Assembly (NCBI RefSeq): GCF_014647675.1
Contig: NZ_BMPQ01000039.1
Coordinates: forward strand, 1-46,694
Length of the DNA stretch: 46,694 nucleotides
Reading direction: 5' to 3'
Source: Streptomyces flaveus
GTDB lineage: Bacteria; Actinomycetota; Actinomycetes; Streptomycetales; Streptomycetaceae
Below, in pieces: positions 24,688 through 32,580 of the stretch. Under the pieces are notes generated by a model. That model saw only the letters and a program-made list of their open reading frames with translations, was not told the origin of the DNA and did not search any database. The position numbers and the translations under genes are program-made. Numbering within the stretch: the stretch's first letter is position 1; each line of letters opens with the position of its first letter.

Positions 24688-26082
24688 ATGGCGACAACTG
24701 ACATCTCCACATCCGTCCCCTACAGGGAGGTGACGGACGCCAACGGCCGGATGTACCGGGTCGGCGAGACCGATATCGACATCATGGGCCGCAAACGCAA
24801 GTGGATGGTCATCCTGCCCTGGGTGGGCATGATGGGCATCAGCTCGGCGGAGTACGCGTTCGCGTCCGCCGAGGACACTCTGCACCAGGCACATCTCTGG
24901 TCCGAAGGCAGCATCTTCTGGCTGCTGACCACCTGGGTGTTCTTCCAGGCCGCGGTGGCCTTCCCAGCGGGACGGCTGCGTGAGACCGGCAAGCTGCCGG
25001 CCCGCTGGGCGATGATGCTCGGCGCCACCGGAACGCTCTTCGGCTATCTGTCACTGGCCTACGCGCCGAGCGTCGTACTCGCCTTCATCGGCTTCGGCAT
25101 GTTCAGCGGTATGGGCGCGGGCATGGTGTACGCCACCTGCGTCAACATGGTCGGCAAGTGGTATCCGGAACGCAAGGGCGGCAAGACCGGCTTCGTCAAC
25201 GGCGGCTTCGCCTACGGCTCGGTGCCCTTCGTCTTCCTGTTCACCAACGTGATGGACATCTCCAACTTCAAGGTCATCCTGGTCACGGTCGGCGTCTTCC
25301 TCGCCGGTGTCGTGGCCGTCGCCGGCTTCTTCTTCAAGGACCCGCCGAAGAACTGGTGGCCTGCCGAGATCGACCCGCTGAACCCGCCGGAGGACCCGCG
25401 CGCGCGTCGCTCCCTGGAGAAGAACCCGCCGGCCGTCCACCAGTACAGCCCCATGGAGGCCTGGAGGACCGGCCGGGTGGCGCTGATGTGGTTCTGTCTC
25501 GCCTGCACCTCGGGCGTGAACATCTTCGGTATCTCCTTCCAGATCGACATCGGCAAGGAGGCAGGCTTCGCCGGCGGGATCGTGGCCACCGCCATGTCGC
25601 TCAAGGCAATCGTCAACGGCACCGGACGCGGTGTGATCGGCTGGCTCTCCGACCTCTTCGGCCGCAAGAAGTGCCTGCTGTACGTCTGCGTCATTCTGGG
25701 CGCTGCCCAGTTCGGCATCCTCTGGTCGGCCGAGGCCGAGAACCTTCCACTGTTCCTGGTCTTCTCCGCCATCTCCGGCTTCGGTGGTGGCGCCATCTTC
25801 CCGATGTTCGCGGCGATGACCGCCGACTACTTCGGTGAGAACAACAACGCGACCAACTACGGCATGGTCTACAGCTCGAAGCTCGTGTCCGGCCTCGGCG
25901 CGGGTATGGGCTTCGTGGTCGTCGACGCCTGGGGGCTCGACGGCGCCTTCATCCTGGCCGGCTGCATCTCGTTCTTCGCCGGATTCGTGGCGCTCTTCCT
26001 GACCCCACCGGGACGGCCCAAGAGCAGGGGCAGTGGCGGGATCAAGCCGAATCCCCAGCCGATCAGCCGGGAGATGGACTGA
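24688..26082 (+). CDS. OFA-family MFS transporter (oxalate/formate)
   Basis: A 464-residue major facilitator protein with about 12 hydrophobic segments. Early segments carry WMVILPWVGMMGISSAEYAFASA and the family-type GAGMVYATCVNMVGKWYPERKGGKTGFVNGGFAYGSVPF, and later GFGGGAIFPMFAAMTADYFGENNNATNYGMVY. These asparagine- and glycine-rich blocks match the oxalate:formate antiporter (OFA) group. The N-terminal 35 residues and a central loop around residues 225-260 are hydrophilic and cytoplasmic. It lies 112 bp after the ligase and is the last gene of the rightward oxalate arm, ending 13 bp before a strong hairpin. It most likely brings oxalate in, in exchange for formate or with protons; exact ion use is not readable. 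Confidence 0.88.
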   Translation: MATTDISTSVPYREVTDANGRMYRVGETDIDIMGRKRKWMVILPWVGMMGISSAEYAFASAEDTLHQAHLWSEGSIFWLLTTWVFFQAAVAFPAGRLRETGKLPARWAMMLGATGTLFGYLSLAYAPSVVLAFIGFGMFSGMGAGMVYATCVNMVGKWYPERKGGKTGFVNGGFAYGSVPFVFLFTNVMDISNFKVILVTVGVFLAGVVAVAGFFFKDPPKNWWPAEIDPLNPPEDPRARRSLEKNPPAVHQYSPMEAWRTGRVALMWFCLACTSGVNIFGISFQIDIGKEAGFAGGIVATAMSLKAIVNGTGRGVIGWLSDLFGRKKCLLYVCVILGAAQFGILWSAEAENLPLFLVFSAISGFGGGAIFPMFAAMTADYFGENNNATNYGMVYSSKLVSGLGAGMGFVVVDAWGLDGAFILAGCISFFAGFVALFLTPPGRPKSRGSGGIKPNPQPISREMD

Positions 26083-26095
26083 GATGACGGCGGGG

Positions 26096-26157
26096 CCCAC
26101 AGCGCGCGCCCTCCCTTCGGCAGCCTCGTGTGCCGAAGGGAGGGCGCGCGCTGTGGG
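26096..26157. terminator. Strong bidirectional hairpin terminator
   Basis: Positions 26096-26122 are perfectly complementary to 26131-26157 (27 bp) around an 8-base loop (26123-26130). The hairpin fills the 80-bp gap between two convergent genes, the OFA transporter (ends 26082) and the Tat-signal TIM-barrel protein (ends 26163). It has no U tract, as is common in streptomycetes. Confidence 0.88.
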
Positions 26158-26162
26158 AACTG

Positions 26163-27215
26163 TCAGCACTTCTCGCGCAGGGAGTGCAGGTGCTCGCTGG
26201 AGCGGCGGGCGAAGGTGAACGACTCGGTGGGGTTGTCGTGTTCGGCCTGCCAGTGGTGGGCGAGGCGGTGGCCCTTCAGGCGCGTGACGCCGGAGATGAA
26301 GCGCTGGTAGTCGATGTCGCCGTCGCCGACGTCGGTCATCTGGTAGCCGAAGGGGTTCGACGGGTCGCTGACGCCGTCCTTCACGTGGAAGAGCGGGTAG
26401 CGGTTGGGCCGCTTGAGTACGTAGTCGAGGGGCTCGAAGGGTGCCGGTGTGCCGTCGACCCGCTTGGAGAAGCGGAACTGGCCCACGTAGGCCCAGTAGA
26501 TGTCCATCTCCAGGTAGACGAGCTTCGGGTCGGTCTCGGCGAGCAGCACGTCGTAGAGGCGGACCTTCGGCTTGTCGGTGGCGAAGGAGAACTCCTCGGA
26601 GTGGTTGTGCTGGTAGAACTTCATGCCGCGCGCCCTCGCCGCCGCGCCGTAGGTGTTGAACTCCTCAGCGGCGCGCTTCCACGCGTCGACGGTCGAGCCG
26701 TAGCGGAACGGGTTCGAGGCGGTGCCGATGTGCTTGAGACCGAGGGCCTGGGCGTCGTCGAGGACCTTGTTGAGGTTCTGCGCGAAGGTGTACGCGTTCG
26801 GGTCGCTGGAGTAGTAGCCGACGTGGCTGCCGATGGGGTTCAGGCCGTGGTCGCGGGCCAGTCGCTTGAGCTGGGCGAGCGTGATGGGTCCCGCCGAGCC
26901 CTGGGTGTATCCGGCGAACTCGACCTCGTCGTACCCGTACTTCTTCAGCTCGGCGAAGACGGGGGCGAAGCCGAGCGTGGAGACCTTGTCGCGGAGGCTG
27001 TAGAGCTGGATGCCGAGTCGGCCGGGCGGCAGGACGGGGCGTCCCCGGCCCGCTTCGGCGGCCGTGGCGGGGGTGGCGGCCGTGCCGAGCAGGGCGGCGG
27101 CTGTGGCGCCCGCGGCCACGCCGAGCATGCCTCGTCTGCTGAGGCGGTGGGTGAGTTCGGGGTCGTCGTTCTTGCTGGTGACGGCCGTGAATGCGGTGCG
27201 GCTTGAGCGGCTCAT
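26163..27215 (-). CDS. Tat-exported sugar phosphate isomerase/epimerase-like TIM-barrel protein
   Basis: A 350-residue xylose-isomerase-like TIM-barrel protein. The N-terminus carries a twin-arginine signal (HRLSRRGMLGVAAGATAAALLG, RR near residues 27-28) followed by an Ala-rich cleavage region, so it should be exported folded. Barrel motifs include LGIQLYSLRDKV, VEFAGYT, HVGYYSSDPN, YQHNHSEEF and YLEMDIYWAYVGQ, with FHVKDG near the end; the Glu/Asp/His residues could form a metal site. It lies 115 bp downstream of the ebo-type operon on the same strand and may be its last member or a separate unit. The substrate is unknown; sugars or cyclitols are plausible because TIM-barrel relatives also occur at 31492 and 39109. 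Confidence 0.85.
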   Translation of the reverse strand: MSRSSRTAFTAVTSKNDDPELTHRLSRRGMLGVAAGATAAALLGTAATPATAAEAGRGRPVLPPGRLGIQLYSLRDKVSTLGFAPVFAELKKYGYDEVEFAGYTQGSAGPITLAQLKRLARDHGLNPIGSHVGYYSSDPNAYTFAQNLNKVLDDAQALGLKHIGTASNPFRYGSTVDAWKRAAEEFNTYGAAARARGMKFYQHNHSEEFSFATDKPKVRLYDVLLAETDPKLVYLEMDIYWAYVGQFRFSKRVDGTPAPFEPLDYVLKRPNRYPLFHVKDGVSDPSNPFGYQMTDVGDGDIDYQRFISGVTRLKGHRLAHHWQAEHDNPTESFTFARRSSEHLHSLREKC

Positions 27216-27330
27216 GCCTGGAACTCCTCGATGTCGAAGGGCGTTGTCAGTGGTGAGTGCTTCACTTGTGACCAGTTGGAAGAGACAGGTCGGGTGGGAC
27301 CGCGGGCCATGGCGTGTCCGTCGGCGCCGA

Positions 27331-28728
27331 TCAGTCGAGACCGGCCAGGTGGAGCAGGAGTGATTTCACGTCGGTGGCCGCGAGGCGGCCGTCGACAGCG
27401 CGGGGGGTGGAGCAGATGAGGAGCGGACCTTCGTCGTCGCTCGTGGGAAGGCGGCCGTGGCTGCCGCGAATAGGTGACGGGTCGAGGGGCACGACCGCCA
27501 TGCGATAGCGCATGCCGAGCTTCTTGCGGGCCAGTGCGCCCGCCGCCTTGACCTTGACGTACGGGTCGAGGGGATCCATGAAGAGCTCGACCGGGTCGTA
27601 GCCGGGTTTGCGGTGGATCTCGACGAGCTGCGCGAAGTCGGGCGCGTGGGCGTCGTCGAGCCAGTAGTAGTACGTGAACCAGGCGTCCGGCTCCGCTACG
27701 GCGATGAGTTCGCCGGAGCGCGGATGGTCGAGGTGGTGGGTCTTCTTGCCCTCGTCGTCGAGGAGTTGCTCGATACCGGGCAGGTCGGCGAGTGCCGCTC
27801 GGGTGGCGTCGAGGTCCTCGGGCCGGCGTACGTAGACGTGGGCGATCTGGTGGTCGGCGACGGCGAAGGCGCGTGAGGCCATCGGGTCGAGGTATTCCAT
27901 GCCGTCCTGTGTGTGCACCTCGAGGAGTCCGGCGCGGCGCAGTGCGCGGTTGATGTCGACGGGGCGGTCCGCGCGGGTGATGCCGTACTCGGACAGGGCG
28001 ACGACGGTACGGCCTTCCGCCCGCGCCTCGTCGAGAAGAGGGGCCATGGCCGCGTCCAGGTCGGCGGCCGCTTGCAGGGAGCGCGGGTCGTCGGGGCCGA
28101 AGCGCTGCAGGTCGTAGTCGAGATGAGGGAGGTAGCAGAGGGCCAGGTCTGGATGGCGGGTGCGCAGGATGTGACGGGTGGCGTCGATGATCCAGCGACT
28201 GGAGACGAGGTCGGCGCCGGGACCCCAGAAGTGGAAGAGCGGGAACGTGCCGAGTTTCTCGGTGAGTTCATCGTGCAGGGCCGGGGGCCTGGTGTAGCAG
28301 TCGGGTTCCTTGCGGCCGTCGGCGTAGTAGATCGGACGGGGGGTGATGGTGATGTCGGTGTCGGCACCCATGGCGTACCACCAGCAGATATTGGCGACTG
28401 TGTAGCCGGGGTGGGCGCGCCGGGCAGCGTCCCAGAGCTTGTCTCCGGACACCAGACCGTTGTGCTGGCGCCACAGGAGCACATCGCCGAGTTCGCGGAA
28501 GTACCAGCCGTTGCCGACGATGCCGTGCTCGGCCGGGTGGGTGCCGGTGAGGAAGGTGGACTGGGCGGCGCAGGTCACGGCGGGCAGGACGGTGCCGAGG
28601 TGGGCCCGTGAGCCGGACTGGCCGAGGGCTTTGAGGTGGGGCATGTGGTCGAGGAGACGGGGGGTGAGGCCGACGACGTCGAGGACGAGAAGAGGGGTGG
28701 GCCCGCCAGCTTCCGGGGGCTGGTTCAC
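27331..28728 (-). CDS. Alkaline-phosphatase-fold hydrolase (nucleotide pyrophosphatase type; ebo-type operon)
   Basis: A 465-residue type I phosphodiesterase/nucleotide pyrophosphatase-like protein. LLVLDVVGLTPRLLDHMPHL holds the first metal Asp, and the nucleophile is likely Thr/Ser in VLPAVTCAAQSTFLTGTHPAEHGIVGNGWYF. YLPHLDYDLQRFGP, VVALSEYGI and VADHQIAHVYVR supply later metal ligands. No signal peptide is visible. GTG 28728 overlaps the eboE stop by four bases (GTGA), so it is translationally coupled and the open frame to 28992 is not needed. It is the last gene of the coupled operon and may correspond to EboF. It may remove or exchange a phosphoryl or nucleotidyl group on the cluster's metabolite; this is inferred from family and context. 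Confidence 0.83.
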   Translation of the reverse strand: MNQPPEAGGPTPLLVLDVVGLTPRLLDHMPHLKALGQSGSRAHLGTVLPAVTCAAQSTFLTGTHPAEHGIVGNGWYFRELGDVLLWRQHNGLVSGDKLWDAARRAHPGYTVANICWWYAMGADTDITITPRPIYYADGRKEPDCYTRPPALHDELTEKLGTFPLFHFWGPGADLVSSRWIIDATRHILRTRHPDLALCYLPHLDYDLQRFGPDDPRSLQAAADLDAAMAPLLDEARAEGRTVVALSEYGITRADRPVDINRALRRAGLLEVHTQDGMEYLDPMASRAFAVADHQIAHVYVRRPEDLDATRAALADLPGIEQLLDDEGKKTHHLDHPRSGELIAVAEPDAWFTYYYWLDDAHAPDFAQLVEIHRKPGYDPVELFMDPLDPYVKVKAAGALARKKLGMRYRMAVVPLDPSPIRGSHGRLPTSDDEGPLLICSTPRAVDGRLAATDVKSLLLHLAGLD

Positions 28729-29897
28729 GGCAGCTCCTTCAGGCCGAGATCCGTCAACAGGTCGCGGGCGAGGGTGAGTTCGGCGGTGATGCCGTCGGCG
28801 AGCTGGGCGCGTCCGCGTGGGCGCAGCTCGGGCGGGAGGGTCTGCCAGGTGTAGGTCTCGACCTCCAGATGACGGGTGAGCGGGTGCGGGCCGCCGACCA
28901 GCCGGGTCAGTGCGTCCTTGAGTACGGGCAGTGTGGAGGTGAGGGGTGCGGCGGGGGCCGCGTGCAGCGGGACGTGGAAGTGGGCGCGCCACGGGGACGT
29001 GTCCGGCAGGGCGTCACCCTTGAGGGCTTCGCCGAGGTCGTCGGTGCCGGCGAGGCCGGCTGTGGTGGTGCTGGTTCGGGTCTGGTGCAGGAAGCGGGGC
29101 TCGTCGAAGGCGGCGAGGGCCTCGCGGACTTCGGGGAGGTGGGGGTGTTCGGCGTGCAGGGCGGCCGAGAGCTGGGACTTGACGATGGGGACGCGGGCGG
29201 TGGTCAGCGCGTCCAGGGCGGTGTGCGGATCTTCGAAGGAGGTGGCGAGATGACAGGTGTCGACGCAGACGCCGATGCGGTCGTGGTCGATCGCGGTGAG
29301 CGGGGCGATGGCGTCGGTGGTGGTTTCGACGGTGCAGCCGGGCTCCGGTTCCAGGCCGATACGGATGGAGCGGCCGGTCAACTCCTCAAGGGCGTCGAGG
29401 CGTTCGGCCAGGGTGGCGAGGGCCGTGTGGGCCTGGGCGGCACGGGTGTCGTCATAGGCGGTGCGCCAGGCGAGCGGCAGGGTGGAGATGCTGCCCTCGG
29501 TGACGTCGTCGGGGAGCAGGCCGGCGAGGACACGGGCCAGGGCGGTGGTGTGCTCGAGGCGTTCGGCGTCGGCCCAGTCCGGCTTGTACACGCGGTACTT
29601 GACCTCTTCGGCGCCGAAGCCTTCGTACGGGAAGCCGTTGAGGGTGACGACTTCGAGGCCTCGGGCATCGAGTTCCGTGCGCAGCCGGCGCAGGGCGGAC
29701 GGGTCGCTCACGAGGGCGTGGGCGGCGTCCTTGGCCAGCCACAGGCCGATACCGAGACGGTCGCGGCCGAGGCGACGGCGTACGGGTTCGCAGTGGTCAC
29801 GGAGTTGAGCGAGGACGCCGTCGAGAGTTTCGGCCGGGTGGACGTTGGTGCAATAGGCGAGGTGGACGGTCGAGCCGTCGGGGTGTCGGAAGCGCAT
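28725..29897 (-). CDS. eboE: Metabolite traffic protein EboE
   Basis: A 390-residue TIM-barrel protein of the EboE family. It opens with HLAYCTNVHPAETLDGVL, the characteristic N-terminal block, and contains VVTLNGFPYEGFGAEEVKYRVYKPDW, IRIGLEPEPGCTVE, GVCVDTCHLATSFED and the C-terminal HLEVETYTWQTLPPELR. The Glu/Asp/His set suits a metal-dependent epimerase/isomerase active site. It is the sixth gene of the coupled operon: three bases after the TatD gene and overlapping the downstream phosphatase gene by GTGA. In cyanobacteria and other phyla ebo genes accompany export or maturation of secondary metabolites, but the reaction of EboE is not established. Confidence 0.87.
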   Translation of the reverse strand: MRFRHPDGSTVHLAYCTNVHPAETLDGVLAQLRDHCEPVRRRLGRDRLGIGLWLAKDAAHALVSDPSALRRLRTELDARGLEVVTLNGFPYEGFGAEEVKYRVYKPDWADAERLEHTTALARVLAGLLPDDVTEGSISTLPLAWRTAYDDTRAAQAHTALATLAERLDALEELTGRSIRIGLEPEPGCTVETTTDAIAPLTAIDHDRIGVCVDTCHLATSFEDPHTALDALTTARVPIVKSQLSAALHAEHPHLPEVREALAAFDEPRFLHQTRTSTTTAGLAGTDDLGEALKGDALPDTSPWRAHFHVPLHAAPAAPLTSTLPVLKDALTRLVGGPHPLTRHLEVETYTWQTLPPELRPRGRAQLADGITAELTLARDLLTDLGLKELP

Positions 29898-29900
29898 GGG

Positions 29901-30776
29901 TTACGCCTCCGGGGTGGCTGCGTCGGTGACGGGGGTGCCACGGAGGATGGAGTTGCCCTCATGGGTGGCGTCCGTGTCGGCGATGTCGAGGTCGAGCCTG
30001 CCGCTGAGCCCGTAGAAGGCGACGGGGTTGCGCCACAGCACCTGGTCGATGTCGTCCTCGGTGAAACCTGCCTCGAGCATGGCGTCGCCGACCTTGCGGG
30101 TCTTGAGCGGGTCGCTTCTGCCCCAGTCGGCGGCGGAGTTGACCAGAACCTTCTCGGGTCCGTACTCCCGCAGGACCGCGACCATCCGCTCCTCGTCCAT
30201 CTTGGTGTCCGGATAGACGGAGAACCCGAGCCAGCAGCCGCCGTCCTTGGCCTCCTTGACCGTGGTCTCGTTGAGGTGGTCGACGAGCACCCGGTCCGGG
30301 GGCAGCTCGGACTCCCGTACGACGTCGAGGGTGCGGCGCAGGCCCGCCAGCTTGTCGCGGTGCGGGGTGTGGACGAGGGCGGGCAGCTCATGGGCGGCGG
30401 CGAGCTGAAGCTGGACGGCGAGTGCGGTGTCCTCGGCGGGGGTCATCGAGTCGTAGCCGATCTCGCCGACGGCCACGACGTGGTCCTTGACGAGATACCG
30501 GGGCAGTTCGTCGAGGACGGGCACGCAGCGGGGGTCGTTCGCCTCCTTGGGGTTGAGGGCGAGCGTGCAGTGGTGGGCGATGCCGTACTGGGCGGCACGG
30601 AAGGGTTCCCAGCCGAGAAGCGAGTCGAAGTAGTCGAGAAAGGAGGCGGGTGAGGTACGGGGCTGGCCGAGCCAGAAGGAGGGTTCGACGACGGCTCGGA
30701 CGCCGGCCGCGTGCATCGCCTCGTAGTCGTCGGTGGTCCGTGACGTCATATGGATGTGGGGGTCGAAGATGCGCAT
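29901..30776 (-). CDS. TatD-family metal hydrolase (EboB-like)
   Basis: A 291-residue amidohydrolase-fold protein. The N-terminal metal motif is FDPHIHMTSRT (HxH). Later metal ligands lie in VGEIGYDSMTPAED (Glu), LVHTPHRDK (His), VLVDHLNETTVKEAK (His) and VNSAADWGRSDP (Asp). These fit the TatD branch. ATG 30776 shares its A with the upstream eboA stop (TGATG), so the two are translationally coupled; the longer open frame to 31007 is ignored. TatD-type genes are regular members of ebo clusters, where they are called eboB. The likely role is hydrolysis of a phosphate ester or amide in the cluster's product; it is not a housekeeping DNase by context. Confidence 0.83.
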   Translation of the reverse strand: MRIFDPHIHMTSRTTDDYEAMHAAGVRAVVEPSFWLGQPRTSPASFLDYFDSLLGWEPFRAAQYGIAHHCTLALNPKEANDPRCVPVLDELPRYLVKDHVVAVGEIGYDSMTPAEDTALAVQLQLAAAHELPALVHTPHRDKLAGLRRTLDVVRESELPPDRVLVDHLNETTVKEAKDGGCWLGFSVYPDTKMDEERMVAVLREYGPEKVLVNSAADWGRSDPLKTRKVGDAMLEAGFTEDDIDQVLWRNPVAFYGLSGRLDLDIADTDATHEGNSILRGTPVTDAATPEA

Positions 30777-31495
30777 CAGGACTCCTTGCCGGACGGGGTG
30801 CCGGGGTGGCGCGGTGCCGAAGCGGTCGGCACATCGCTCCCGGGCTCGGTCAGGGCCAGGACGCGGTACAGGTCCTCGGGCACGGGACGGCCCGCGGCGG
30901 AGCGTTCGTCGGCGTAGTCGCCGAGCATGCGGGCCAGTTCGAAGTCGCCACGGGCGCGGCGGGGCAGTTCGGCCACCGCGTCGATGGGGACGCCGGTGAA
31001 CAGACACTTCAGGACGGCGTGCCGCCAGTTGTGGGCGTCCAGATGCCGGGCGGCGTACGGGCCGACGGCGGCGGCCAGGAGCCGGGTGTCGTTGGTGCGC
31101 AGGGCGTCCTCGATGATCGGCAGGGCGTCGGGACCCGGTACGAGGTGGGGCAAGGCGTGCAGGACGGCGCGGCGTTCTGCGGCGGTGCCCTGGCGGTAGA
31201 CGCGGGCGAGGGTGTCGGCGTCGGCCCGGGCCGCGTGCAGGAGGAGGACGCGGGCGGTGTCGGCGTGCTCGGGTCCGCAGCGGCGCCCCGCCTCGGCGAT
31301 GCGCAACTCCCAGACGGAGATGGGCCCGTGCGTGCCCGGGTGGGCGGCCGCCTCGTCCAGGGCACTGTCCAGCCAGGCGCGGGCGGTGGCGTCGAGCTGG
31401 GAGTTCAAGCGGGCGTGCAGGGCGGCGACGGCTTCCGTCGGTGGGGCGGGAGAAGAGGCGGTGGGAGAAGCGGCGGCGTTGTGGAGGTGGTTCAC
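30776..31495 (-). CDS. eboA: EboA-domain-containing protein
   Basis: A 239-residue helical protein with no catalytic motif. The EboA-like blocks are WELRIAEAGRRCGPEHADTARVLLLH, LARVYRQGTAAERRAVLHALPHL, PYAARHLDAHNWRHAVLKCLFTGVPI and ARMLGDYADERSAAGRPVPEDLYRV. GTG 31495 overlaps the upstream gene's stop by GTGA, so the additional 43 residues of the open frame are excluded. EboA is the defining small protein of ebo operons and has no known activity; its helical repeats suggest a scaffold or carrier role, which is inference. It is followed by the TatD gene with a one-base overlap. Confidence 0.83.
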   Translation of the reverse strand: MNHLHNAAASPTASSPAPPTEAVAALHARLNSQLDATARAWLDSALDEAAAHPGTHGPISVWELRIAEAGRRCGPEHADTARVLLLHAARADADTLARVYRQGTAAERRAVLHALPHLVPGPDALPIIEDALRTNDTRLLAAAVGPYAARHLDAHNWRHAVLKCLFTGVPIDAVAELPRRARGDFELARMLGDYADERSAAGRPVPEDLYRVLALTEPGSDVPTASAPRHPGTPSGKES

Positions 31496-32580
31496 GGGGT
31501 TCTCCCTTCGGAGGCGGCGGGGCCCTCGCCGGGGATCGGTGTCTCGTCGGGGACTTGGGAGCACGTCGGGAGCTTGGGAGTTCTCGGGGCTTGGGAGTCG
31601 GCGGGCTCTTTGGAATCGAGACAAACGGCCGTGTGGTGCAGGAACTGGAGGGATTGCTCGGCGAGTTGAGGACCCGCGTGGGAGTGACGGGGCAGTTCGA
31701 CGACGATCAGGCCCTGATAGGGGGTGGTGGCCAGGGCTTCGAGTACGGGCGGGAAGTCGATCTCTCCGTCGCCGAAGGGGAGGTGTTCATGGATGCCGCG
31801 GCGCATGTCCTCGATCTGGACATGGCGGAGCCAGGGGGCGGCGGCGCGTACGCACTCCGCGGGTGAGAGGGGTTCGAGGCACTGGCAGTGGCCGATGTCG
31901 AGGGTGAGGCCGAGGGCGTCGGGGCTGCCCAAGGTTCGGCGGAGGCGGTGGAAGTCGGTGAGGGTGGCGAGGAGATGGCCTGGTTCGGGTTCGATGGCGA
32001 GTGGGATGCCGGCGGTGGCGGCGGTGTCGAGGACGGGGGCAAGTGTTTCGGCGAGGCGTTTCCAGGCGGTGTCCTCGTCCGTGCCCTCGGGGGCGATGCC
32101 GCTGAAGCAGTGCACGGCGTGGGCACCCAGGTCGGTGGCTATCCGGACCGCCCGGATCAACAGGTTGACGCGTCGGGCCCGTTGATCCGGGTCCGGGTCC
32201 AGCAACGACGGGCCGTGCTTGTGCCTCGAGTCGAGGACATAGCGGGCGCCGGTCTCAATGGTGACGCTCAGTCCGAGTTCGTCCAACCTGCGGGCGACTC
32301 GGCGGGTGCGGGCCGCGAGGTCCGGGGCGAGCGGGTCCAGGTGCATGTGATCGAGGGTCAGTCCTACGCCGTCGTAGCCGAGGTCGGCGAGCAGGGAGAG
32401 TGCGTCGTTCAGGCGGAGGTCGGTGAGGCCGTTGGTGCCGTAGCCGTAGCGGAGGGGGTGATTGTCGGGCGGAGGTCCGGAGCGGGCGGCGGCGCCAGGG
32501 CTCGGCTGAGGGGCGGTGGGCGTATCGGCTCCGGGGCTCGGCTGTGAGCCGGTGGCTTGGAGGCTGGGCTGAGGGCTCAT
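31492..32580 (-). CDS. Sugar phosphate isomerase/epimerase-type TIM-barrel protein (ebo-type operon)
   Basis: A 362-residue AP-endonuclease/xylose-isomerase-like barrel. The core reads YGYGTNGLTDLRLNDALSLLADLGYDGVGLTLDHMH, LSVTIETGARYVLD, HCFSGIAPEGT, LAIEPEPGHLLA, LTLDIGHCQCL, RHVQIEDMRRGIHEHLPFGDGEIDF and LIVVELPRHSH; the His/Glu/Asp set suits a divalent metal. The first 40 residues and last 40 are Pro/Ser/Thr-rich, low-complexity extensions. ATG 32580 overlaps the prenyltransferase stop (ATGA), and its own stop overlaps the eboA GTG, so the whole run is coupled. It may act on an inositol-derived sugar or cyclitol made by the first gene; that is inference. Confidence 0.82.
   Translation of the reverse strand: MSPQPSLQATGSQPSPGADTPTAPQPSPGAAARSGPPPDNHPLRYGYGTNGLTDLRLNDALSLLADLGYDGVGLTLDHMHLDPLAPDLAARTRRVARRLDELGLSVTIETGARYVLDSRHKHGPSLLDPDPDQRARRVNLLIRAVRIATDLGAHAVHCFSGIAPEGTDEDTAWKRLAETLAPVLDTAATAGIPLAIEPEPGHLLATLTDFHRLRRTLGSPDALGLTLDIGHCQCLEPLSPAECVRAAAPWLRHVQIEDMRRGIHEHLPFGDGEIDFPPVLEALATTPYQGLIVVELPRHSHAGPQLAEQSLQFLHHTAVCLDSKEPADSQAPRTPKLPTCSQVPDETPIPGEGPAASEGRTP

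Noticed and set aside
28869..30653. A 594-codon plus-strand open frame opposite eboE and the TatD gene
   Set aside because: Gly/Val/Glu-rich with no family motif, and lies exactly over strongly conserved minus-strand genes.
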